This document shows, piece by piece, positions 38,598-49,120 of a stretch of DNA of 64,000 nt (within the stretch, counting starts at the first letter, position 1; the number at the start of each line of letters is the position of its first letter). The notes beneath the pieces were generated by a model. It did not search any database, was not told the DNA's origin, and saw only the letters and a program-made list of their open reading frames with translations. The translations under genes were made by a program, and so were the position numbers. Source of the stretch: Gemmatimonadaceae bacterium (GTDB lineage Bacteria > Gemmatimonadota > Gemmatimonadetes > Gemmatimonadales > Gemmatimonadaceae); NCBI GenBank assembly GCA_040882285.1, contig JBBEBQ010000014.1, forward strand, positions 44,582-108,581, given 5' to 3'.

Positions 38598-39677
38598 CTA
38601 TTTGTCCGGCTCTTCCTCGAGCGCCTTCCTGACCAACTTCGCTCGTGCCAGGTTCGCTTCGTTTTCAGTCAGGGCGCGTCCGGCCGCGTAGGCGAGATGG
38701 GCCGACTGGCTAAAAATCAGGAGCTTGTTGAGGGTGTATACACTGAGACCTGCCATCAGGTTCAGACCGACTGCAAGCCGGACGCCGCTGAGGAAGTTCA
38801 TCGCTTCCTCGAACGTGAGACTCCGCGCGTACCGCAAAGTCCCGTACGCCCGCCAGAGCTTGTCTTCGATAATATAGCCCGCGTCCCGTAGCAGCACACG
38901 CCTGGCTTCTTCCTCGCGCTCGACCACGTGGCGCACCACGCGGACGAGGTGGTCGAGCAGCTCTTCCTCCGATCTGCCGAGCGTGGTCTGGTTCGACATC
39001 TGGAAGAAGTTGCCCACGACTTCGCTCCCCTCGCCGTACAGCCCGCGGTACGTGAGCCCCATCTGCTGCAGCCCGGTGAGGACCTTGCCGATCTCCTTCG
39101 TGAGCACGAGGCCGGGGAGATGGATGAGGACCGACGCGCGGAGCCCCGTGCCGGTGTTGGTCGGACACGCGGTGAGGTACCCGAACTCCTGGTGATACGC
39201 GTAGGGAACCCGCCCGCCGACTTCCCGATCAATCGCCTCGACCTCCGAGTATGCCTCGCTCACGGCGAAGCCCGACCGCAGCGACTGCAGCCGGAGGTGG
39301 TCCTCCTCATTGATCATGATCGAGGACTGCCTCGCGAGAAACACCGCCGCCCCACTCCGCACCGGATGCTGCGGGTCCAGCCCCGCGAGCTCCCGGCTCA
39401 CCAGGTGCCGCTCGTGCAGCAGCAACCGCTCGCCGGGCTCCATCTCATCGACGCGCAACATGACGCCGTGGTCACTGCCCGTGACCGCGGGGATGGCGTC
39501 GCGCACTTGGGCGAGCACGCGGAGCCGCTCGCCGTCCCGCGCGCGCGACGCGAACGCGTAACCCTCGACGTTGCGCGCCAGGCGAATGCGCGTCGAGAGC
39601 ACTATGTCGGAGTGGTCGCCCGAGGCGTCGAGCCACTGCACGCCTCCACTGGGGAGGAGCGAGAGGTCTAGAGCCAT
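38598..39677 (-). CDS. mcsB: Protein-arginine kinase McsB
   Basis: The 359-residue ATP-guanido phosphotransferase-like product shows IVLSTRIRLARNVEGYAF at the N-terminus. SSIMINEEDHLRLQSLRSG and YLTACPTNTGTGLRASVLIHLPGL (catalytic Cys region) lie in the middle, with RGLYGEGSEVVGNFFQMSNQTTLG nucleotide-binding segments after it. It phosphorylates arginines of misfolded proteins, tagging them for ClpC-ClpP. The ATG at 39677 has GGAG five bases upstream. Hairpin element C fills the gap to mcsA. Confidence 0.95.
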   Translation of the reverse strand: MALDLSLLPSGGVQWLDASGDHSDIVLSTRIRLARNVEGYAFASRARDGERLRVLAQVRDAIPAVTGSDHGVMLRVDEMEPGERLLLHERHLVSRELAGLDPQHPVRSGAAVFLARQSSIMINEEDHLRLQSLRSGFAVSEAYSEVEAIDREVGGRVPYAYHQEFGYLTACPTNTGTGLRASVLIHLPGLVLTKEIGKVLTGLQQMGLTYRGLYGEGSEVVGNFFQMSNQTTLGRSEEELLDHLVRVVRHVVEREEEARRVLLRDAGYIIEDKLWRAYGTLRYARSLTFEEAMNFLSGVRLAVGLNLMAGLSVYTLNKLLIFSQSAHLAYAAGRALTENEANLARAKLVRKALEEEPDK

Positions 39678-39691
39678 TGGTACTCCACCGC

Positions 39692-39805
39692 GTGGCCGCT
39701 GGCCCACGGTGCGACCGGGAATCCCCGGCTGCGCCTACGCGCGCAAACTACGCGCGCTAAGACGGCGCTGCCGAGGACACCCGGCCGCACCTGGGCCACG
39801 GCCAC
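39692..39805. repeat. Hairpin element C with conserved 28-nt core
   Basis: Long imperfect arms (39692-39735 and 39764-39805) begin GTGGCCG and continue through TGGCCCA, GCCGGG-like and GGCGCTG-like segments. They enclose the 28-nt core at 39736-39763. It occupies the gap between mcsA (ends 39817) and mcsB (starts 39677). It would be part of an mcsA-mcsB-clpC transcript. Confidence 0.85.
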
Positions 39806-39816
39806 ACGCATCGAGG

Positions 39817-40302
39817 TCACTCCAAGCCTCTCAGCTTGTCCCGAATGTCAGCGGCCATCTCGAACTGCTCCGACTCGATCGCGCGCTGAAGCCGCTCCCG
39901 CAGCTCGCCCGCGGTCACCGACCGCTCCACCTCGCCCTCGGACGGCGGACTATAGCGGTGACCCACGTGCCGCGAGTTGCCGTGCACCCGGCGCAGCAGC
40001 TCGCGCAGGCTCTTCTCGAAAGCGCCGTAGCAGTGCGGGCAGCCCAGCCGGCCGGTGCTGCGGAAGTCGCGCAGCGTGGACGAGCAGAAGGTGCAGCGCG
40101 CCGCGTCGTCCGACGCCGCCGGCATGTGCTGATGCACGCTCTGCAGCAGCTCCGTCACCTGCTCCTTCGGAACCACCAGCGAAGTCTCGACGCCCTGCTC
40201 CGCCGCGCACTTCTCGCACAGCCGGAGGTGGCGCACTTCGGCGCCCTCGACTTTGGTGAGGTCGATGACCACGACGCCTTCCTTGCACATGTCGCAGAGC
40301 AT
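39817..40302 (-). CDS. mcsA: McsA-like zinc-binding activator with UVR motif
   Basis: The 161-residue product has four CxxC pairs (CDMC, CEKC, CTFC, CPHC), typical of McsA, and a C-terminal UVR motif (LRERLQRAIESEQFEMAADIRDKLRGLE). In Firmicutes McsA activates the McsB arginine kinase. The gene overlaps the lolD-like gene by one base. The gap to mcsB holds hairpin element C. Confidence 0.9.
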   Translation of the reverse strand: MLCDMCKEGVVVIDLTKVEGAEVRHLRLCEKCAAEQGVETSLVVPKEQVTELLQSVHQHMPAASDDAARCTFCSSTLRDFRSTGRLGCPHCYGAFEKSLRELLRRVHGNSRHVGHRYSPPSEGEVERSVTAGELRERLQRAIESEQFEMAADIRDKLRGLE

Positions 40303-41009
40303 CAGGCCACTCCCTCGCGCGCGTGCGTCTCTTCCAGCCGCCCGTCGGCAAGAAGAAGCACGCGGTTGGCCCGTGCCGCCAGCGCCTGGTTGTGCGTCAC
40401 CACCACGGCGCCGATCTCGAGATCGTTGGTGACCTCCACCAGGAGATCGTGCAGGTCCTGTCCCTGCGCCTGGTCCAGGTTGCCCGACGGCTCGTCCGCC
40501 AGCAGGACGGCGGGGTCCATCGCGAGCGCGCGCGCCACGGCGGTGCGCTGCTGCTCGCCGCCGGACATCTGCGCCGGCCGGTGGTGCATGCGGCCGCTCA
40601 GCCGGACGCGGGCCAGCAGCTCCTCGGCGCGCCCGCGCGCCTCGGAGTGCGACCTCCCACCGATCCTGAGCGGCATCATCACGTTCTCCAGCGCGGTGAA
40701 CTCGCGCAACAGGTGATGAAACTGAAACACGAACCCCACGCGCCTGTTCCGCAGCGCCGCCACCTCGTCGTCCGAGCGGCCGTGCACCGGCTCGCCCGCG
40801 AGCACGACGTATCCCTTCGACGGAGCCTCGAGCGCCCCCAGTATGTGCAGCAGCGTGCTCTTCCCCGCTCCGGACGCGCCCACGATCGCGACCATCTCCC
40901 CGCGCGACACGGCGAGGTTCACGCCGGACAGCACGTTGATCGTGCTGCCGTCGCCGCCGACGTACGACTTGTGGAGGCCGTGGCCCTCTACCACTGTGAG
41001 TCCGCTCAT
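40302..41009 (-). CDS. LolD-like ABC transporter ATPase
   Basis: The 235-residue product is a complete ABC ATPase: Walker A GASGAGKSTLLHILG, Q-loop FQFHHLL, signature MSGGEQQRTAVARALA, Walker B VLLADEPSG and H-loop VVTHN. It is of the MacB/LolD subgroup and lies four bases inside the downstream end of the LolC-like permease gene, its evident partner. Together they would extract lipoproteins from the inner membrane. Confidence 0.9.
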   Translation of the reverse strand: MSGLTVVEGHGLHKSYVGGDGSTINVLSGVNLAVSRGEMVAIVGASGAGKSTLLHILGALEAPSKGYVVLAGEPVHGRSDDEVAALRNRRVGFVFQFHHLLREFTALENVMMPLRIGGRSHSEARGRAEELLARVRLSGRMHHRPAQMSGGEQQRTAVARALAMDPAVLLADEPSGNLDQAQGQDLHDLLVEVTNDLEIGAVVVTHNQALAARANRVLLLADGRLEETHAREGVA

Positions 41010-42256
41010 TCGTGCCTGATCGCCTCGAGCGGGTACAAGCGCGACGCCTGGATGGAGGGGTACAGCGTGGCCACGGCGGCGATCGCGAGGCTGGCGAGCA
41101 CGATGAACAGGACGTCGAGCGGACTCGTCATCACCGGCAGGTGATCGATGAAGTAGATCGCGGGATCGAGCGCGATCAGCTTGTACCGGTCCATGCTGAT
41201 CGCGGCGGCGAGGCCGACGATCACGCCGAACGCCGTGCCGACCATTCCGATGAACACGCCCTGCGCGAAGAAGATGCGGCGGATCGAGCCCGCCGGCATT
41301 CCCATCGCGCGCAGAATCCCGATCTCACGCGTCTTGTCGGTCACCACCATGGTGAGCGTGCTGACGATGTTGAACGCCGCCACGATCACGATGAGCAGCA
41401 GGATCACGCCCATTCCCAGCTTCTCGAGCTTCAGCGCCTGAAAGAGCGACCGGTTCTGCTCCTCCCAGTCGACGGTGCGATACGGGAACCCGAGCATCTG
41501 CGTGAGCTCGGCGGCGATGCGCGACGCTTCCCAGCGATCGATCGTGCGGACCTCGATCCCCGTCACGCTCTCGCCCAGCCCCGCGAACTCGCTCGCCAGA
41601 GCCAGGTCGATGTACACGTACCGGTCGTCGTACTCGTACATGCCCGTCTCGGCGATCCCCGTAACTTCGAGCTCGTACACGCTCGGCACGAAGGTTCCCG
41701 TCGCGGCGTTGATCTTGGTGTTGGCGATCGAGATCAGGTTGATCTTGTCGCCGGGCCAGGCGTTGAAGCGCGCGGCCAGCAGCTTACCGAGCACCGCGCC
41801 GCGGCGCTGGCCGTCGGAGCTGGCAAAGCGGAAATCACCGCTCGTCACGTGCCGGCGGATCGTGGTGACGTCCTGCGCGCCGCGCCGCTCGGGGGGAAGC
41901 CCCACGAGCATGACGCCGCCGGCGTAGTCCCGTCCGGCGTTCATCCCCGCCTCGGTGAGCACGAACGGCTCCGCCGCCACGACGCCGGGGTGGCGACGCA
42001 CCTTGGCGAGCACGTCGCGCCAGTCCTGGATCTTCAGATCGCTGCCGTAGGCCAGCACGCGGATGTCCGGGCTGCCCACGAGGATCTTCTCGCGCAGATC
42101 GTGCTGCAGCCCGTCCATCACGCCGATGATCACGATCAGCGCGCTCACGCCCACCACGACGCCGAGCATCGCGATCATGCTGATGAACGACAGCAAGCGC
42201 GATCCGCGGCGGCTGCGCAGGTAGCGCCAGGCGATGGAGAGCTCGAGACGGGACAT
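41006..42256 (-). CDS. LolC/LolE-like lipoprotein-releasing ABC permease
   Basis: The 416-residue product has one N-terminal membrane helix (LLSFISMIAMLGVVVGVSALIVII), a periplasmic MacB-like domain (DYAGGVMLVGLPPE, GSDLKIQDW) and three C-terminal helices (FNIVSTLTMVVTDKTREIGILRAMG is the cytoplasmic coupling region). Only one permease gene is present, so it may form a homodimer. Heptamer array 6 starts 16 bases upstream of its ATG. Confidence 0.88.
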   Translation of the reverse strand: MSRLELSIAWRYLRSRRGSRLLSFISMIAMLGVVVGVSALIVIIGVMDGLQHDLREKILVGSPDIRVLAYGSDLKIQDWRDVLAKVRRHPGVVAAEPFVLTEAGMNAGRDYAGGVMLVGLPPERRGAQDVTTIRRHVTSGDFRFASSDGQRRGAVLGKLLAARFNAWPGDKINLISIANTKINAATGTFVPSVYELEVTGIAETGMYEYDDRYVYIDLALASEFAGLGESVTGIEVRTIDRWEASRIAAELTQMLGFPYRTVDWEEQNRSLFQALKLEKLGMGVILLLIVIVAAFNIVSTLTMVVTDKTREIGILRAMGMPAGSIRRIFFAQGVFIGMVGTAFGVIVGLAAAISMDRYKLIALDPAIYFIDHLPVMTSPLDVLFIVLASLAIAAVATLYPSIQASRLYPLEAIRHE

Positions 42257-42271
42257 GCCTGCAAGTTAAAG

Positions 42272-42359
42272 GGTGACTGGTGACTAGTGACTAGTGACTA
42301 GTAACTACGACCCTGTGCCACCCGTTGTTCCGCCGTTACCAGTCACTAGTCACTAGTCA

Positions 42360-42369
<10 letters not shown>
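42272..42369. repeat. Heptamer array 6: mirrored class I arrays forming a long hairpin
   Basis: The left arm has five units (42272-42306): GGTGACT twice, AGTGACT twice, AGTAACT. The right arm (42335-42368) has GTTACC, AGTCACT three times and AGTCACC, the complement of the left arm. A 28-nt loop separates them. The hairpin would have about 35 pairs. The right arm reaches into the last codons and stop of lysS. Confidence 0.92.
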
Positions 42370-43859
<1,490 letters not shown>

Positions 43860-43876
43860 GCGCACCTCCGCCGGAT

Positions 43877-43974
43877 GGCCGTGCGGAGCCGGCGCCAGTG
43901 AAGGCGGCGTCTGTAGCGCGGTCCCCTGGACCGCGCGAAGCTAGCCGCCGCAACTGGCGTCGGTACGCACGGCC
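43877..43974. repeat. Hairpin element D (nested inverted repeat)
   Basis: Outer arms 43877-43908 and 43944-43974 pair over about 26 of 31 positions (both ends GGCCGTGCG / CGCACGGCC). A perfect inner stem GCGCGGTCC / GGACCGCGC (43916-43924 with 43928-43936) closes on a CCT loop. It lies between lysS (start 43859) and prfB (end 43990). The layout resembles elements A-C, but the core sequence differs apart from a GTCT-TAGCG-like start. Confidence 0.75.
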
Positions 43975-43989
43975 GCTCACACGAATGCG

Positions 43990-45112
43990 TCACGCTGCGG
44001 CCCCGCTCTGAACCGCGCCGAAGCGCTTGAGGTACGCCTCGATAAAGGGATCTATCCAACCGTCCATGACCTTCTGCACGTCGGGGATCTTGAGCTCGGT
44101 CCTGTGGTCGTTGACCATCGTGTACGGCTGGAACACGTAGCTGCGGATCTGACTGCCGAACGACACGTCGGATTTGGTCGCGTCCAGCGCCGCGCGCTTC
44201 TCGTTCTGCTTGTCGAGCTCGATCTGATACAGCTTGTTCTTCAGCATCTTCATCGCGGTCGCCTTGTTCTTGAACTGCGACCGCTCCGCCTGCGACGCCG
44301 CCACCGTGTTGGTCGGCAGGTGCGTGATGCGAACCGCCGAGCTCGTCTTGTTGACGTGCTGCCCGCCCGCGCCCGAGGCGCGGTACACGTCGATCCGCAG
44401 GTCCTCGTCCCTGATCTCGATGTTGATCTCCTCGTCGACGACGGGATAAATGAACACGGACGCGAAGCTCGTATGCCTGCGCGCGGCAGAGTCGAACGGG
44501 GAGATGCGGACCAGCCGGTGCACGCCGGTCTCGGGCCGGAGAAAGCCGAACGCGTACTGTCCGCGGATCTCGAGCGTCGCGCCCTTGATGCCCGCCTCCT
44601 CGCCCTCGCTCTCATCGAGCAGCACGACCTCGAATCCCCGGCGCTCGGCCCAGCGGGTGTACATGCGGACGAGCATGGAGGCCCAGTCCTGCGCTTCGGT
44701 CCCGCCGGCGCCCGCGGATATCTCGACCTGCGCGTCGCGGAAATCGTCCGGCCCCCGCATGAGCGAGCGCAGCTCGAAGCCGTCGAGGTCCGACTCGATC
44801 GCCTCGACGACCTTGTCGAGCTCGGCCTCCATCTCCTCGTCCGGGCTCTCGGCGAGCAGAGCGTCCATCTCGACGGCGCTGGTGACGCGAGCCGCGAGGG
44901 CGTCGAACGGATCGACCCAGCCGCGGAGCTGCTTGACGCGCTGCACGGTGGCTTGCGCGGTCTCCTGGCGGTCCCAGAAGCCCGGGGACGCCATTCGCTC
45001 TTCGTCGGCTGCTAGCGCCTGGCGCTTGGAGTCGATGTCAAAGATACCTCCGCAATTCTTCCAGCCGCGCGGTGTGCCGTGCGAGGTCCCGGCCGCGTTC
45101 AGTTTCTGGCAT
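43990..45112 (-). CDS. prfB: Peptide chain release factor 2 with programmed +1 frameshift
   Basis: The coding sequence is joined: 45112-45041 (24 codons from ATG, MPETERGRDL...) reads TAT-CTT and meets an in-frame TGA at 45040-45038. Skipping one base (45040) continues GAC-ATC-GAC into the main frame (45039-43990), giving 373 residues. The slip site CTT-TGA-C and the upstream CGGAGG at the same spacing match the known RF2 autoregulatory signal. The main part contains the GGQ loop (ASGAGGQHVNKTSSAVRITHLP) and the SPF motif (RISPFDSAARRHTSFASVFI). RF2 terminates at UGA and UAA, so low RF2 levels favour the shift. Confidence 0.96.
45038..45052 (-). promoter_or_regulatory. prfB programmed +1 frameshift signal
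   Basis: Read on the minus strand: GGAGG, then TAT, CTT and TGA followed by C. The internal Shine-Dalgarno-like GGAGG sits just before the slippery CTT with the spacing known to push ribosomes into the +1 frame. The TGA is the RF2-specific stop codon. Confidence 0.9.
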
Positions 45113-45144
45113 GTGTTGTATTTACGAGAGAGTACGGCGGCGAG

Positions 45145-45780
45145 CTAGAAGATGCGCTTCCCTTCACCCAGCACTTCGTTCAGAGCGTCCTTGAAGTGGG
45201 TCGTCGATTCGGCGAACGCCTGCCCGATCTGAGCCACGTATTCCTCGTAGCTCTTCTTGATCTCTTCGCCGAAGGTCTGCTTGAGCGAGCCGGCGCGCAA
45301 CGCGTCGGCGTGCTTGTCGGGATAATACGTGACGATGTCCGAGATGAGCGCGCGCGCCAGCCGCTTGGCGCGCACGTCGGGGTCCCGCGTCAGATAGGGA
45401 TTGATCGACGCCGCCGCTCCCGGCACGCCGCCCGGGGGCGGCGCGGCGGACTGCGCCGGTTGATCGGAGGGCTCCTGAGATGCCGGGGCCTCATATGCGG
45501 GCGCCGCCGGAGGGGTGACACCGGACACTTCGCCGGCTGGTGTGGTCATGCGCGGCACGCCCGGAGGAGGCGTGCCCGCGGGAGTTCTGCGCGAGTACTG
45601 CCCCGTAGTGCGCGGCGCCGGCGGCGGCGGCAGCGGGCCCGCCGCCATCAGCTCCGCCGTGGGCTCCGGCACCGGGATCACTCCGCCGCAGATCGAGCAG
45701 CGCGCGCGGACTCCGCCCGGCGGAACCTTGGCCGGATCCACCCGGAAAATTGAAGAGCACTGCGGGCAGCCGACGTTCAC
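45145..45780 (-). CDS. Zinc-ribbon (MJ0042-type) protein with Pro-rich linker
   Basis: The 211-residue product starts with a zinc ribbon (CPQCSSIFRVDPAKVPPGGVRARCSICGGVIPV). A disordered Pro/Ala/Thr segment (about 45-125) follows, then a helical C-terminal domain (NPYLTRDPDVRAKRLARALISDIVTYYPDKH). The C-terminal domain recurs in uncharacterised proteins next to housekeeping genes; I know no activity. It follows prfB in the same direction (gap about 30 bp). Confidence 0.7.
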   Translation of the reverse strand: MNVGCPQCSSIFRVDPAKVPPGGVRARCSICGGVIPVPEPTAELMAAGPLPPPPAPRTTGQYSRRTPAGTPPPGVPRMTTPAGEVSGVTPPAAPAYEAPASQEPSDQPAQSAAPPPGGVPGAAASINPYLTRDPDVRAKRLARALISDIVTYYPDKHADALRAGSLKQTFGEEIKKSYEEYVAQIGQAFAESTTHFKDALNEVLGEGKRIF

Positions 45781-45820
45781 CGTGAGCCTCGCGAGGGATG
45801 TGCGCCGGTCGCTCGGGGCG

Positions 45821-46816
45821 TCATGATTTGACGCCCGATACCGCGCTGTGGAACGGTACGCGCTGGTCGACCGCAGCGGGCCGCTCGACGGTGCGGCGAT
45901 CCACGCTGTAGACCGAGCCCGGCAGCGTCTTCGCGTACGATTTCATCTCGGTCGCAAGATCGCTCACTTCCCGCGCCGTGGCAAAGCGCCGCCGCGAATT
46001 CGTGATCACGCCGATGGAGAGGGTCATCAGCGGCACGCGGTGCAGGTGCCCGCGCCGGTCCTTGCCGAAGAAATATCCGGCGCGCTGGTCCTGCTCGGAG
46101 TACTGGTAAGGGATCAGCAGATCGAACACGGCCACGATCTCGCCGCACACCTCGGGCACCGCCGACGACGGAATGATGAAGATGAAGTCGTCGCCACCGA
46201 TGTGGCCGACGAACCCGCGCTCTCCGCAAACGCCCTTCACGACGTCGTGCAGAATCGTCGCCAGAATGCGGATGACCCGGTCGCCGTCGCGGTAGCTGTA
46301 CCGGTCGTTGTATTCCTTGAAGAAGTCGAGATCCGCGTAGCACACCGCGAACTGCTCGCCCGCCTCCAGCCGCCTCGTGATCTCGGCCTCGATCGTCGTC
46401 GTGCCGGGCAGCCGGGTGGAGGGATGGACCTCCGTGTCGCGGTCGGACCGCCGCAGCATCAGATCCAGCCGGGCGTTCACCTCCGTCCCGGGGGTCGTCT
46501 CCCGGATGATCTCATCGGCCAGCGTCGCGCATGCCTCGGCGAAGACCGCCTCCCCGGCGCCGCACAGGACCGCGGTCGGCACGATGGCGGTGTACGAGTC
46601 GGTCTTGAGCCGGCGCGACGCGTCGAGCACGTGCGACGGGCCGTCCCTCGCGTCGAGGATGGCGAGGCGCGGCCGGCTCCGGAGCGCGAGTTCCATTATC
46701 TGCTGCGCGTCGCCGACCACGACGATCTCCAGCGACTGCCCCGCCAGCCACGTCTCGATGGCGGGAGGCACTTCGCGTCCGGTTGGGAAAAACAGTACGG
46801 CGATGGGATGGATCAA
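45821..46816 (-). CDS. GGDEF-like protein with degenerate N-terminal receiver
   Basis: The product is 331 residues. The first 120 look like a receiver-type fold without a clear phospho-acceptor set (AVLFFPTGREVPPAIETWL; LAILDARDGPSHVLDASRRLK). The C-terminal part has a GGDEF fold (FAVCYADLDFFKEYNDRYSYRDGDRVIRILATIL), but the active-site loop reads HIGGDDF instead of GGDEF/GGEEF. It may retain cyclase activity or only bind nucleotide. No EAL domain is present. Confidence 0.75.
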   Translation of the reverse strand: MIHPIAVLFFPTGREVPPAIETWLAGQSLEIVVVGDAQQIMELALRSRPRLAILDARDGPSHVLDASRRLKTDSYTAIVPTAVLCGAGEAVFAEACATLADEIIRETTPGTEVNARLDLMLRRSDRDTEVHPSTRLPGTTTIEAEITRRLEAGEQFAVCYADLDFFKEYNDRYSYRDGDRVIRILATILHDVVKGVCGERGFVGHIGGDDFIFIIPSSAVPEVCGEIVAVFDLLIPYQYSEQDQRAGYFFGKDRRGHLHRVPLMTLSIGVITNSRRRFATAREVSDLATEMKSYAKTLPGSVYSVDRRTVERPAAVDQRVPFHSAVSGVKS

Positions 46817-46899
46817 TGTCTCATGGGGTCGGCGGGCCCGGGCAAGATAAGACTATAGAGGACGGTTAGTCAAAGACGACCCGCCGCGGCGAACAGTTA

Positions 46900-47868
46900 C
46901 TAGAAGTTGTAGCGCAGCGAGAAGTACGTCGGCGGCTCCCCCGCGTCCGCCGACAGGCCCTCGAACGTGCGGGCGATGTCGAAGCTCAGCTTGCCCGCCG
47001 TGATTCCGAAGCCCACCGAGGGACCGGATGCTTCGGTGTCGGCCGTGCCCCACCCGGCCCGGAGATGCACCCTGTTCTGGTACACGACGGCGCTCCCGAA
47101 CCTGAAGCCGGCGTCCTCCAAGCTCGGAGCGCTGTCCATCTCGCCCGCGATCCGCACGTCCATGTCCGTCAGGTACCGGTCGACGAACCGGAGCCGGTAT
47201 GATGCACCGAGCTGGACCCGGCGCGGGAGCTTGGCGGGCGGCTCGTCAGCGGTGGCGCTGAGATCGCCGCCGATACTCCTGATCGCGGCGCCGAGAGTGA
47301 GCGGAACGTTGTCCGAGAAGCGGTACTGCGCCCCGACGTCGAAGGCGCTGGCCGTTCCCGAGCCCGTGCCGATGTCGCCGCACTGCCCCGTGCAGTCGAT
47401 CCGGGCCTGCACCAGCTTGTAGTTGATTCCCGCGTTGGCGTGCGCTCCGAGTCCCCGTGCCCAAGTCAGCGCGTACACGACGTTCCGCGGGAGCAGCAGC
47501 CCCACCGGTGGCTGGTTCGGATCCTCCGTTATCTGCTGGTCGCCGAAGTTGTACAGGTTGATCGAGAGGGCCATCACTCCCAGCGCGCGGACCGGCGAGG
47601 CGAAGGTGAGCGCGTCCCCCGTGACCGCGAGCGTAGTGGAGTGGTGGATCGCGGTCTCCCGCGTCGTCTGCCGCGCGAGTGACGCCGGGTTGGACCACAC
47701 GGCTTCGGTGCCGGTCTCGGACGCCACAGTCGCCTGCCCCTGTCCGAGCGTGCGCGCTCCGACCGGCAGCAGGAGAAAGAGCGCGGTGTCGCTCTGCGCG
47801 CGGGCCGCCGGAAATGCGGCCCCCAGCGCAAGTGCGAGAGCCGCGCTAGCTGAGAGGAGTCGCCTCAT
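46900..47868 (-). CDS. PorV/PorQ-family outer-membrane beta-barrel protein
   Basis: The 322-residue product has a signal peptide ([25 protein letters not shown]). Motifs of the PorV/PorQ (UPF0164) group are [56 protein letters not shown] and a last strand ending in Phe (YFSLRYNF). Homologues are outer-membrane proteins, some tied to type IX secretion. None of the core T9SS genes is in the window. The start overlaps the Trm112-like gene by 23 bases. Confidence 0.75.
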   Translation of the reverse strand: MRRLLSASAALALALGAAFPAARAQSDTALFLLLPVGARTLGQGQATVASETGTEAVWSNPASLARQTTRETAIHHSTTLAVTGDALTFASPVRALGVMALSINLYNFGDQQITEDPNQPPVGLLLPRNVVYALTWARGLGAHANAGINYKLVQARIDCTGQCGDIGTGSGTASAFDVGAQYRFSDNVPLTLGAAIRSIGGDLSATADEPPAKLPRRVQLGASYRLRFVDRYLTDMDVRIAGEMDSAPSLEDAGFRFGSAVVYQNRVHLRAGWGTADTEASGPSVGFGITAGKLSFDIARTFEGLSADAGEPPTYFSLRYNF

Positions 47869-48016
47869 CTATCAGCATGATCGGAATGTCGTCGCGCACG
47901 GGGTAGCGCAGCGAGCACGCATGGCAGATGAGGGCGTTGTCCTGTTCCTTGTACTCGAGCTCGCCCTTGCACTTGGGGCAGACGAGGATCTCGAGGAGCT
48001 GCGGTGGCACTGGCAT
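47846..48016 (-). CDS. Trm112-like small zinc-binding protein
   Basis: The 56-residue protein contains [33 protein letters not shown], the standard Trm112/YcaR pattern with two CxxC pairs. Bacterial members bind zinc and sometimes partner with methyltransferases or sugar-modifying enzymes. The last 23 bases overlap the PorV-like gene start. A class I heptamer array begins nine bases upstream of its ATG. Confidence 0.85.
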   Translation of the reverse strand: MPVPPQLLEILVCPKCKGELEYKEQDNALICHACSLRYPVRDDIPIMLIDEATPLS

Positions 48017-48024
48017 ATGAAACT

Positions 48025-48138
48025 CGTGACTGGTGACTAGTGACTAGTGACTGGTAACTGCTCCGCAATTTCTAGTAAGACAGTGTTTCGTTTCTGTTCT
48101 TGCGGTTACTAGTCACTAGTCACTAGTCACTAGTCACC
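48025..48138. repeat. Heptamer array 7: mirrored class I arrays forming a long hairpin
   Basis: The left arm (48025-48059) has CGTGACT, GGTGACT, AGTGACT twice, GGTAACT. The right arm (48104-48138) has GGTTACT, AGTCACT three times, AGTCACC. A 44-nt AT-richer loop lies between. The architecture is the same as at 42272-42369. The right arm supplies the TGA stop of era. Confidence 0.92.
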
Positions 48139-48997
48139 GTTTGTATCCCAGCCTCTCCAGCGCCCCCGCGTCCCGTCGCCAGTTCGGCAGGACCTTGACC
48201 CACAGGTCGAGGTAGATCCTGGAGCCGACCAGCGTCTCGATCTTCTTCCGTGCAGCTTCCCCGATCGAGCGGATGCGCGCGCCCTTGCTGCCGATCAGAA
48301 TCTTCTTCTGACTCTCCCGCTCCACGTAAATTAGCGCCCGCACGTAGATGGGCGAGCGGTCCTCGCGGAACTCCTCCACGACGCACGCCACGCTGTACGG
48401 GACCTCGTCGCCGAGCTGCTCCAGCGCGGTCTCCCGCACGAGCTCGGCGGCGAAGAAGCGCAGTGACTGCGTGCTCATGTCGTCCGCCGGGTACAGGAAC
48501 TCGCTCTCCGGCAGACTGGCGCGCACGGTGTCGAGCAGCTCCTTCACCCCGTCGCCCGTGAGCGCGGAGACGAGCACCGCGTCGGGCCAGCGCTCCATCG
48601 CCGCCTTGAGCTGCGGCCGGCTGACGGAATCGGTCTTGTTCACCACGTGAATCACGGGAGCGGCGGGCGGCGACTCGAGGGCCGCGGCTTCCGCGAGGGT
48701 GGGAGCTTCGCGGTCCCCGGCGTCCGTGAGGTACAGGATCACGTCGGCGTCCTCCAGCGCCCGCAGCGACGCGCTCCGCATCGTCTCCTGCAGCTCGTAC
48801 GCGGGATCGAGCAGCCCCGGAGTGTCGAACACGACCATCTGCGCGTCGCCCTGAGTGAGAATGCCGACGATCCGGTCGCGGGTGGATTGGGGCTTCGCGC
48901 TCGTGATCGAGAGCTTCTGGCCGACGAAGCGGTTGAGCAGCGTCGATTTTCCGACGTTGGGTTTTCCTGCGACGGTCACGATCCCGGAGCGCGGCAT
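48134..48997 (-). CDS. era: GTPase Era
   Basis: The 287-residue product has the GTPase domain (VTVAGKPNVGKSTLLNRFVGQ, DTPGLLDP, NKTD) and a C-terminal KH domain for 16S rRNA binding (SQKKILIGSKGARIRSIGEAARKKIETLVG). It acts in 30S subunit maturation. The ATG at 48997 matches the family start; upstream frame extension to 49063 lacks similarity. The stop codon TGA is formed within the flanking heptamer array. Confidence 0.95.
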   Translation of the reverse strand: MPRSGIVTVAGKPNVGKSTLLNRFVGQKLSITSAKPQSTRDRIVGILTQGDAQMVVFDTPGLLDPAYELQETMRSASLRALEDADVILYLTDAGDREAPTLAEAAALESPPAAPVIHVVNKTDSVSRPQLKAAMERWPDAVLVSALTGDGVKELLDTVRASLPESEFLYPADDMSTQSLRFFAAELVRETALEQLGDEVPYSVACVVEEFREDRSPIYVRALIYVERESQKKILIGSKGARIRSIGEAARKKIETLVGSRIYLDLWVKVLPNWRRDAGALERLGYKR

Positions 48998-49066
48998 TCC
49001 GGTCAATCTAGAAGCGAAGCCAAAACCACTGCTGTGATGTCCGGTCGCGCGCATCGGCAACAAATA

Positions 49067-49092
49067 AAAACGGGGCCTCGCGGCCCCGTTTT
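49067..49092. terminator. Rho-independent terminator after the S8 protease gene
   Basis: An 11-bp stem (AAAACGGGGCC / GGCCCCGTTTT) with a TCGC loop is followed on the minus strand by TTATTT. It lies 29 bases after the stop of the minus-strand S8 peptidase gene. Confidence 0.88.
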
Positions 49093-49120
49093 CATGTGCC
49101 TCCTGGTACCGATCCTGGAT

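Noticed and set aside
39692..39805. Integron attC site
   Set aside because: Folded arms with a conserved part resemble attC in outline, but the conserved part is the loop, and no integrase or cassette structure is visible.
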